DNA of 64,000 nucleotides from a virus. The notes under the pieces were generated by a model that was not told the origin of the DNA, did no database searches, and worked only from the letters and a program-made list of their open reading frames with translations. A program made the translations under genes and the position numbers. Positions 1-6,665 of the stretch are shown here, in pieces. The stretch spans positions 140,605 to 204,604 of the IMG/VR virus record IMGVR_UViG_3300030108_006260; one strand, 5' to 3'. The stretch's first letter is position 1, and every line of letters starts with the position of its first letter.

Positions 1-562
1 GAATTACGTCACCCGCCGAGGTGGCTACGCCATCTATGGTAGGCTCCCCAGACAACACCTGATTCGTATCAGCGTGCGCCACGGCGGATCCACGTGGAAC
101 GAGGTCCCGAACAAAGTCGTCAGGCAAAGGAGTTACAGGAGTAGACGCAGGTGAGTATGTTCCGTTAGTTTCTAGAGGATGACCATATAGGTCAACAGTA
201 GTACCAGAAGGGTAGGAAGTAATTAGGGGATCCTTAGTAATAACAACACGACCTCCTTCAAGAATGTCATCTACAATTACAAAAGAACCCGGATTTATAC
301 GGAGACGAGAACCGAGTGTTATCCAAGGATTTGGCTCCTCGAATTCCAGCCTATTTTTAGTGGCACTAGCACGGGAGGACAGTACCATCTGGTTTTCAGG
401 AAGCCAGATAGGAAGAGGGCTTCCTATCTTACGAGCAAACCGCATTCTACCAGACAAAAAAGTATCTAAAGGTAGTGCAACACCTCGTGCCTTAACAAAG
501 GCAGAGTTGTAACTAGGAAGTTTGGCGTTAGCTAACTCGAATATTTTTCTAAGACGGCCCAC
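1..562 (-). CDS. Partial virion-type protein of unknown function, runs off the left edge
   Basis: This frame is open from a GTG at 562 to base 1, so about 187 N-terminal residues are visible and the C-terminus lies outside the window. The protein starts MGRLRKIFELANAKLPSYNS and has no Cys cluster or membrane segment. Its second half is rich in short beta-type strands (for example VDLYGHPLE, then a Pro/Thr-rich stretch), which fits a tail or baseplate component, but no family was recognised. The GTG lies three bases after the stop of the preceding gene, the tight spacing normal for this operon. A purine stretch GAAGAAG lies about 13 bases upstream, which is far for a Shine-Dalgarno, so the start is only probable. 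Confidence 0.7.
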   Translation of the reverse strand, partial: MGRLRKIFELANAKLPSYNSAFVKARGVALPLDTFLSGRMRFARKIGSPLPIWLPENQMVLSSRASATKNRLEFEEPNPWITLGSRLRINPGSFVIVDDILEGGRVVITKDPLITSYPSGTTVDLYGHPLETNGTYSPASTPVTPLPDDFVRDLVPRGSAVAHADTNQVLSGEPTIDGVATSAGDVI

Positions 563-565
563 GGT

Positions 566-1324
566 TCAACAACAATCTTCTTCATCAAGCAGGTAAGCTA
601 TAGACCTCAGGCGCTGGGAAAGTGATCGGGAAAAGTGAGATGCTTCTCTCGGGTAACCATCGTTATCGTCTTCTTCAGTGTCACTGTCCTCCTGAGCTTC
701 CTGATCTTCTGTATTAGCTTCTGGTTCCTCCACCTCGGGAATCTGAGGAATAGGAGAAACAGCAGGTTCTTCTAGAGAAGTATCTTCCACAGGAGACTGT
801 GACCAATTAGAAATGGAGTGATGAAGTGCTGCATATATGTGCTTACACCCCATACCTATTCCTGATGGGTTTGTAACCCGTGCAGGGTCTCCTGTGGAGT
901 ATATTATATCAGAAGATCCATACCTACTTAGAGCCCATTCACACACATATCTGAAATACTTACAAGAACATGACACCCATACTGGAGTGTCCGGAGAGGG
1001 CCTTCCAGGAGACACTTCGTTTTGCCTAAGACCTGGAAGAGGAACACCTGCCCATGCAAGGACAACCTTTTTAGGAGCGCCTATTAGTGGCTTTGAGTTG
1101 TCCTCATACATACGAACGCATTGTGCGGTGTATCCCTGTATGAATACAGGTCCCAACTTAGATAGGCGGGAGAACTTAGGAGGTGCGTTCCTGTCGGCTC
1201 CCTCATTTATTGGTTTAATGGTACATCCTGAACTGTACCCTACAATTTTTGGAATTGTGTTGGATAATATCTGACCAGAAGTTAGGGGTCTCAGTCCCCC
1301 AAACGGTGCTCCAAAGACATACAT
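566..1324 (-). CDS. SWIM-like zinc-finger protein with acidic C-terminal region
   Basis: A 252-residue protein. A CxC...CxH pattern (C119, C121, C160, H162) inside VSCSCKYFRY...GCKHIYAAL matches the ligand spacing of SWIM-type zinc fingers, which in other proteins bind DNA or protein partners. The block VSCSC-YFRY recurs in the gene at 49068-49514, so the two are paralogues about 48 kb apart. Residues ~185-225 are strongly acidic (Glu/Asp/Pro-rich, probably disordered) and precede a basic Ser/Arg patch and a C-terminal Cys-Cys. The role is unknown; zinc binding is inferred from ligand spacing. The ribosome binding site is weak (AGG about 6 bases before ATG). Confidence 0.75.
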   Translation of the reverse strand: MYVFGAPFGGLRPLTSGQILSNTIPKIVGYSSGCTIKPINEGADRNAPPKFSRLSKLGPVFIQGYTAQCVRMYEDNSKPLIGAPKKVVLAWAGVPLPGLRQNEVSPGRPSPDTPVWVSCSCKYFRYVCEWALSRYGSSDIIYSTGDPARVTNPSGIGMGCKHIYAALHHSISNWSQSPVEDTSLEEPAVSPIPQIPEVEEPEANTEDQEAQEDSDTEEDDNDGYPREASHFSRSLSQRLRSIAYLLDEEDCC

Positions 1325-1363
1325 ACCGAACCTAAATAATGAAGAGCCTAAACAGGTCCATCT

Positions 1364-1681
1364 TCAAGTAATTTCGGATTCGATCCGAAGTAGTAAAATA
1401 TCCATTAAATAAGAAAAAGACGCACCACAGAAAGAGTACACCAATAAAGCAGGTAACAACCGCTCTACAGGAGGAGTAAGTCCACTAAAATAAAGTAAAA
1501 AGAAAGAAATCCAACCAGAGTGGAAACCTGTACAGAAAGAACAAGAGAGCATTTTCTCCATGAAGGAGGATCTAGATGTGACCCACTCTCGAAAAGGAGT
1601 AAGTAGACTCGCGTCCTTTATAGCAAAGGTTATTCCATACATAGAAAACAGTGTAAGGGCTGACACAACCATGAACGTCAT
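1364..1681 (-). CDS. Small membrane protein with CxFCTGFxxG motif (DUF1360-like)
   Basis: A 105-residue protein with three likely membrane segments (about residues 1-20, 55-68 and 76-98) and a pair of cysteines, C47 and C50, in the motif CSFCTGFHSGW. That motif resembles the conserved block of small DUF1360-type membrane proteins found in phages and bacteria. Their function is not known, so none is assigned. The ATG overlaps the stop of the preceding coiled-coil gene as ATGA, indicating coupled translation. A holin role is possible but has no specific support. Confidence 0.65.
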   Translation of the reverse strand: MTFMVVSALTLFSMYGITFAIKDASLLTPFREWVTSRSSFMEKMLSCSFCTGFHSGWISFFLLYFSGLTPPVERLLPALLVYSFCGASFSYLMDILLLRIESEIT

Positions 1682-2130
1682 CCCTTGCTTGTTTTCTTCT
1701 TAGTAGCCTTCTTAGTAGCCTTCTTAGTAGCCTTCTTAGTAGCCTTCTTAGTAGCCTTCTTAGTAGCCTTCTTAGTAGAGGAAGTAGATTTAGATTGTAT
1801 AAAAACTCCGCCAACCACGTCTAAACTCCATTGGCCGTCTGTCGGATCAATCTCGTAGAAATTCATAAGGTCTTTAGAATAAGACTGTAGTCCTGCGCTT
1901 TTCTCGTGAAGATGAACCTCTATACGTTCAAGTTCTGACTCTAACTCATTTCTGGTATCAGAGTACTTACTCACTAGTTCTTCTAGTTTACGCTCTAGCC
2001 CCCTTTTTTGCAGGGATAGGTGGGTATACCTGTTCTTCTCTTCTGTAATAGAAGAGACATGCTGAGATAAAACGTTTCTTTCCTCTTCTGTGAGAAGAAT
2101 TCGCTTCACTTCTGTGATGCTATCTGTCAT
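1678..2130 (-). CDS. Coiled-coil protein with KKAT-repeat basic tail (histone H1-like tail)
   Basis: A 150-residue protein. Residues 1-75 are heptad-like and charged, predicting a coiled coil. Residues ~120-150 are six to seven repeats of Lys-Lys-Ala-Thr ending KKKTSKG, a composition shared with histone H1 C-terminal tails and bacterial H1-like proteins that bind DNA non-specifically. DNA or RNA binding is therefore inferred, not shown. The start is well supported: AGGAG sits seven bases before the ATG. The gene follows a 76-base gap, the first clear break downstream of the GC-rich island. Confidence 0.75.
   Translation of the reverse strand: MTDSITEVKRILLTEEERNVLSQHVSSITEEKNRYTHLSLQKRGLERKLEELVSKYSDTRNELESELERIEVHLHEKSAGLQSYSKDLMNFYEIDPTDGQWSLDVVGGVFIQSKSTSSTKKATKKATKKATKKATKKATKKATKKKTSKG
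1697..1780. repeat. 12-bp tandem repeat coding for KKAT units
   Basis: Six perfect copies of the 12-mer ttcttagtagcc (plus-strand reading) occupy 1697-1768, followed by a degenerate seventh copy. The period is a multiple of three, so copy-number change would lengthen or shorten the basic tail without a frameshift. Identity at the third codon position shows recent expansion or homogenisation. Confidence 0.95.
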
Positions 2131-2206
2131 TTATGTACTCCTGAACATAATTTTAGAGTTATTATCTGTTTTACAGGATAGCTAATACAACTTTACCCTT
2201 AAACAA
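2131..2206. promoter_or_regulatory. Short non-coding gap upstream of the KKAT-tail gene
   Basis: This A/T-rich stretch holds the Shine-Dalgarno AGGAG for the next minus-strand gene and a small CTGT/ACAG hairpin. No promoter could be defined with confidence. Confidence 0.35.
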
Positions 2207-2642
2207 TCACTCTTCCATAGTAAGGATAGCACTGGCACTAACCATAGCTTCCACCCTTCGGATACGTGAGTTTAGGTCAGCCCTGATAGCTAGAGTGATG
2301 AGATCCCCGCTATTGATTGAAGAGTCTTCAATCAATAGGTACCCTCCACCTGGGGCTTCTTCTGAGAGGGAAAGGGACAAGGAGGCGACCTTCCTAAAGT
2401 CTCCCCCGATACGTTAGAAGAGGACCATCTACGTTTCCCTGTATCACATTTTCAGTGTGGCTGTCCCCGTCCATAGTCACACCGGGTCCAAGTATAATTC
2501 GATGTCCGACTGGAAGTCGTATCTCAGAGCCAACTTTCCAGTGGCCGTGAGGCACGTAGATGACACCTGAGGATGAAGCGGCGCCCAATTGCTCAGGCCG
2601 TGTGATAGGTGCATGACCTCTATATTCACTATATTTAGGCAT
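2207..2642 (-). CDS. Pectate-lyase-like tail-spike fragment, complete only with a frameshift
   Basis: The first frame starts at an ATG at 2642 that overlaps the preceding stop (TGATG). It encodes about 82 residues with a motif typical of the N-terminal part of right-handed beta-helix (pectate-lyase-like) spikes (GVIYVPHGHWKVGSEIRLP, then ILGPGV), then stops at TAG 2394-2396. A second minus-strand frame is open from 2413 to a TGA at 2207-2209, with protein-like content (SLSLSEEAPGGGYLLIEDSS) but no start codon or ribosome site near its beginning. The two frames meet at a run of five G (plus-strand C5, 2403-2407). Removing one G would join them into one protein of about 144 residues. It may be a real indel, a sequencing error, or two unrelated fragments at the edge of an inserted island. 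It is far shorter than functional spikes of this fold. Confidence 0.5.
2310..2338. repeat. Perfect 14-bp inverted repeat with 1-base centre
   Basis: Arms 2310-2323 and 2325-2338 are exact reverse complements around a single base. The element lies inside the second frame of the broken spike gene and has no U-tract, so it is not a standard terminator. Its place at the left edge of the GC-rich island suggests a protein-binding or recombination site, which is inference only. Confidence 0.85.
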
Positions 2643-3015
2643 CAATCTTCTTTTTCTATGAATGTTCCGTCATGGGAAACAAGCGGTTGGTAGTCGTCAT
2701 CCAGCACATACTCAGGCGAGTGCAGGGGGTACATGGGGGGGTTGGATCGCTGGGGCTCTTTGGCCTGTTCATCGCCTCGGTCGTCACATCGATCAGGTTC
2801 TCGATGGCCTCCACAGCCGTAGCTCCTGCGGCACTCCAGTGGTAGCACATGGCATAGTAGTCGGAGCTGACGATCATGTAGATGCGTTCGGTGGGGAAGC
2901 GAATCCCCGTACGCTGCAAGACCAACGCTACGAGGTCCTGCGCCACCTCTTCAGCAACAGCGAGGTCAACTGCGGAAGCAGTGTACCCTTCTTTGATCTG
3001 GAGATCGAACGGCAT
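2642..3015 (-). CDS. Hypothetical protein read through a C7 slippery tract
   Basis: The ATG at 3015 overlaps the stop of the lectin-like gene (TGATG). The frame starts MPFDLQIKEGYTASAVDLAV and is convincingly protein-like up to KSPSDPTPP at a run of seven C on the coding strand (plus-strand G7, 2735-2741). In the original frame it then ends with an implausible Cys/Met/Thr-rich tail at 2656. In the -1 frame it continues MYPLHSPEYVLDDDYQ... and ends at a TGA that again overlaps the next ATG as TGATG. The heptamer C CCC CCA fits the X XXY YYZ pattern of -1 slippery sites. The -1 product is about 124 residues of unknown function. Options are programmed frameshifting, phase variation, or a missing base in the sequence. 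Confidence 0.6.
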
Positions 3016-6000
3016 CAGGTGCTTCCCTTGCTGAATCCGTAGATGTTGTCGAGCCACTCCCCGAGGAGCACATGCTCGGCATCTGTGAGGATGCGATCGA
3101 AGATGAACGTCTGGCCCATATCGACGCCGGAGTCGAGAGTTGTACCGTCCGGGTCAGCGAGGATTGACCATCCGTAGCTGCCGTTGTAGATGAAGCTCCC
3201 TCGCATCGAGAGGTCCTCCGCCACGCTCCCGCGCAAGACACCATCCTCATATACCGCTGCGGTGTGTGCCTCGGCGTTATACTCGCCACGGTAATAAATG
3301 GGGGCTGTGGATGTCTTGGCGTTCACACTGGAAGGGCCGGCGCCTGATGACTCTTCCACTTGGATCAAAACGTTGGTCGCGTTGGTGCGGAAGCGGTAAC
3401 CGGCACCCGAGCCAACACGGTTGCTGATCAAGACGCCATTGGTTCCCGAGCTTACGGCTGCGACAGTGACGGTCGTATAGCTGGTGCCTCCTCGCCGGTT
3501 GAGACGACCAGTACGGACCTCTTCGAGGAAACCAGTGCCATCGGAGGTGAACGTCGGGAGGTTGTTGAACGCAGCCGTGGTAGCATCCAGACCAAGGCGG
3601 GTGCCGGCGTCCGTCTGCTCAAAGTGGTTGCCATACAGCGAGCGATCAGGTGCAAAGTCCACACCCCCGTCCAGGGTTGCGTAGGCAGGGTCTATCCAAG
3701 CCACCAGCCCTTGGATCATCAGGGGGTTCCAGTCCAGAGCGAAAGCCTGCTGGTACTCCAGCATCTTTGCGGCGAGCTGGTTGGGCGTGAGCGCACCCGC
3801 AAAGCCGTCAATCAAGCGGATATTACCTATCACCTGCCGTGTGCTGTTCGCTCCAGCGAGGGCGTTACCGATCACGGGAGTCGTGTTTTGCCCGACTGCT
3901 TGACTACTCCAGCCCGTGCCGTCCTCGTGGTAGGTGTCCGAGTTCTGGATCAAGAGCGTGTGCCCCTGGTAGGTGACTTTATCCTCGATGTCGTGGTTGA
4001 ACACGAGAATGCTCTCTGTCGACGCGGTGTCGATGTCTGAGTCGATGAACGAGCCGTAGTAGCCACCAACGACGGGGGTGGGCTGTGTCGAGTCGTTGAT
4101 GCTAGACAAGATCATGCTGCCTGCCGTGATCACACGATGGTCATCAGTGCCGTCTGCTGGGTCCGGCTCCATGACGGCCAGCAGCGTCGCAGTGCCGCCT
4201 CCTCGCTGGGCTGTGTTGCTCGTGAGATCCTGCACCGTTCCACGATCGAAGTACATGGCGTCGCCGCCATCGGCGAAGTAGCCAGCAGAGTATGCGGGGC
4301 CTGCCGTTGCGGGGGTCCATGTAGCGTCGCCCTGACGCGCACGGTCAGGGATCGAGGTGATGATGTTGCTGCCATCGTAGGATGCATCCTCGGCGTACAC
4401 CGAGAGCATCGGGTAGTCCTGGACGAATCCATCAGCTACGAGGTCTTCGTAATACTGTGAGATCTCTTCCTGCGACTGGGCGTAGCTAACGCATGCGACC
4501 TTACCAATCCGTCCGCGGTACTGACGAGACGTTGCGAAGCTGGCGTATCCGCCACCGATGCCGAGGTCTCCACCGAAGTCCGCGTCCTCGCCTTCCCCAA
4601 CGTTGACTCCGCAAGTGCCCACGAACTCGCCATCCACGTAGATGCGAGCGATACCGTTGGTGCCCCGAACGACAGACAGGAGACATGCGCTGGTAGGCAT
4701 GCGGAGTGGATTGCCAATGTGATCATCAGCTTCACGGAAGCTGCCGTCATAGATGCCGACACAGAGGTCGTTGTCGTAGGCGCTTTGGATGATGAAACGA
4801 CCGGACTGCATGTCGATTACGCGCAGGTCGTCGTCGTACTTCTCCGTCTGCAAGAGCATGTGCCACGTCCGGCCGCCCATGGGGTGATCGTTTAGCGTGC
4901 CGAAGAAGTCGACCGCCGTAGCGTCCCAGTACATCGCGGGGAAGTCATCGCCAAACACGTTGGCTTCGTAGAACGGACCCGAGAGGCTTGCACCGCCGGT
5001 GAACACAACACCCGTTGCGCGGTCGATGACCTCGGTGATCTCGCCAGACGTAACGGTGGCGTCACGTGCATCGACGTCGAGGATCGGCGAACGACCATCG
5101 GTGTGCCAGTGTCCCCACCCATACGCACGTGCCATAAGCCTCTCAGTCTCGGTCAGCTCGCGGGAGAAGATCGTGGTCTGGCACCACTCCATGTTCGGAG
5201 TGCGGTTGTCTGTGGGGATGGCGAAGCGCTGGTTGTTGGGGTGGCCGGTTGCAGCAGGGCTGCCTGTGCCTTCATTGCCAAGGAAATCAAACGTCCCGGC
5301 AGAACCATCCCATGACCCGATGAAGGATGCGGCGTGTCGCTTCGTAGTGTGCGCCCCGCCATTCGTGGCCTCTGGGTAGAAGATGACCTGGGTTGGCGTC
5401 TCTCGGATCTGCGGGTAGTTGCTATTGCCGTTGTACTGAATCCAACGCGCAGCGTTCTCTTCGGCCACTACGCGGCCGTAGTAACAGACGCTGAACGCGT
5501 TGAGCGTACCACCTACGTCGAGGGCATCGATGCGGTACTCGTTACCCGTACCGCCTCCGTCTGGCTGAAATCGCACGTACGGCCGGCCGCTAGAGCCGAA
5601 CCCGCTCATCAGCTGCGCCGTGTTGGTTCCAACATCGAGCAAATCGTTGCCGTTGACGGTGCCCGTAAGCTCGTCGACATCCGTGCCCGTAACCACAACG
5701 TTCTCCGCATCCCACGACTCGATGCAGTCGCTCCATTCTTGCGGTGCGCTGTCAACATTGGGGAAGTTGCGCTTGATCGCTGCACGCACATCGGCACGCT
5801 TCGCGGCATCATGGAGCCCATCATAGATGGCCAAAAATCGGAACTTAGTGCTCCACGTCTGAGCGGTGTCGAGGCCACCGATGGAGACGTAAGTCGAGCC
5901 CGCCAACGCTGACTGCCATACGCCAGCATATTCGGCGTGGCCATCGTCTTGGATCAAGACGCTATCGTGGTATCCACGGCGATCGCCGACGCTGTCCTTG

Positions 6001-6665
6001 CCGCTAAGGGTGTAAACGTTGAGGTCCATCGCGGACGGAGGCACGACACCGAATGAGTTGTACCCCGACGTCAGCACCTGAGCGTTGCCCGTGCTTGCGA
6101 CACACAGCGCCAATCGGTTGCTGCTCTGGTACAGCTCACCAATGAACTCGCGTGAGGCATAGCTCGCAGCGTTGTCCACGAGGCAGTACACGGTGTACTC
6201 ACCTGACGTGTACTCCGGGACGATGTTGGCGTTCGCGGCCTTCAGCGTGCCTGCACCCACAAAGCTAACGTAAGCTCCTTCGCTGTCCGTGCCTGTGGTC
6301 GGGCTTGCTCCCGATTCTGTGAGCGTGTAGCTGTACTCGGAGCGGCTGGGGATGCCGGAAAAGGCTACGTAATCTGTAGCGTCCGCCCACACAAGCGCAT
6401 TGCTCTTGATCGTACCCGTGACGTCAGTGTTGCCGCCTGAGGTTGCCGTGATCGTATCGCCCACCGTGATCGCAGGGATGACAATGATCGAGCCTGTGCC
6501 CAGTACCTCAGAGTCCGACGTGCGGGTCCAGGTGTAGTTGGACCCATCGCCTCCGGAAGCCGTAAGTGTCTCGCCCTCGGTTTCGGTTCCGCTAATCGTA
6601 ACTGGCCCTGCGGCAGCAACTTCTCCACCGCCAATGAGGCCCGCAAGCTGTCCAGGGTAGATCAT
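3015..6665 (-). CDS. Multi-domain lectin-like (LamG/ConA-fold) receptor-binding protein
   Basis: A 1,216-residue protein. Residues ~15-75 look like a bacterial Ig-like domain (VTISGTETEGETLTASGG...). The rest is four to five repeated modules of the LamG/concanavalin-like type, each with the pattern of a Trp- and Asp-rich start, Y-x-D-G strands and a closing R-x-G-x-IG or F-x-G block followed by a short helix (e.g. RIGKVACVSYAQSQEEISQY; LTPNQLAAKMLEYQQAFALD). Such modules bind sugars or host surfaces, so adsorption is the likely role. Its ATG overlaps the stop of the upstream fibre gene. Codon use and base content are clearly GC-richer than flanking genes, a sign of recent transfer. No enzymatic residues were identified. 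Confidence 0.75.
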   Translation of the reverse strand: MIYPGQLAGLIGGGEVAAAGPVTISGTETEGETLTASGGDGSNYTWTRTSDSEVLGTGSIIVIPAITVGDTITATSGGNTDVTGTIKSNALVWADATDYVAFSGIPSRSEYSYTLTESGASPTTGTDSEGAYVSFVGAGTLKAANANIVPEYTSGEYTVYCLVDNAASYASREFIGELYQSSNRLALCVASTGNAQVLTSGYNSFGVVPPSAMDLNVYTLSGKDSVGDRRGYHDSVLIQDDGHAEYAGVWQSALAGSTYVSIGGLDTAQTWSTKFRFLAIYDGLHDAAKRADVRAAIKRNFPNVDSAPQEWSDCIESWDAENVVVTGTDVDELTGTVNGNDLLDVGTNTAQLMSGFGSSGRPYVRFQPDGGGTGNEYRIDALDVGGTLNAFSVCYYGRVVAEENAARWIQYNGNSNYPQIRETPTQVIFYPEATNGGAHTTKRHAASFIGSWDGSAGTFDFLGNEGTGSPAATGHPNNQRFAIPTDNRTPNMEWCQTTIFSRELTETERLMARAYGWGHWHTDGRSPILDVDARDATVTSGEITEVIDRATGVVFTGGASLSGPFYEANVFGDDFPAMYWDATAVDFFGTLNDHPMGGRTWHMLLQTEKYDDDLRVIDMQSGRFIIQSAYDNDLCVGIYDGSFREADDHIGNPLRMPTSACLLSVVRGTNGIARIYVDGEFVGTCGVNVGEGEDADFGGDLGIGGGYASFATSRQYRGRIGKVACVSYAQSQEEISQYYEDLVADGFVQDYPMLSVYAEDASYDGSNIITSIPDRARQGDATWTPATAGPAYSAGYFADGGDAMYFDRGTVQDLTSNTAQRGGGTATLLAVMEPDPADGTDDHRVITAGSMILSSINDSTQPTPVVGGYYGSFIDSDIDTASTESILVFNHDIEDKVTYQGHTLLIQNSDTYHEDGTGWSSQAVGQNTTPVIGNALAGANSTRQVIGNIRLIDGFAGALTPNQLAAKMLEYQQAFALDWNPLMIQGLVAWIDPAYATLDGGVDFAPDRSLYGNHFEQTDAGTRLGLDATTAAFNNLPTFTSDGTGFLEEVRTGRLNRRGGTSYTTVTVAAVSSGTNGVLISNRVGSGAGYRFRTNATNVLIQVEESSGAGPSSVNAKTSTAPIYYRGEYNAEAHTAAVYEDGVLRGSVAEDLSMRGSFIYNGSYGWSILADPDGTTLDSGVDMGQTFIFDRILTDAEHVLLGEWLDNIYGFSKGST

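Noticed and set aside
837-1274. 145-residue plus-strand frame
   Set aside because: It is antisense to the SWIM-like zinc protein, which has a clear motif and a paralogue.
1572-1814. Arg/Leu-repeat minus-strand frame
   Set aside because: It is an out-of-frame reading of the KKAT repeats; the in-frame coiled-coil gene has AGGAG and a coherent sequence.
3360-4040. Plus-strand frames of 200-226 residues within the GC-rich island
   Set aside because: High GC content creates long antisense frames; the minus frame with lectin-like modules is uninterrupted for 1,216 codons.
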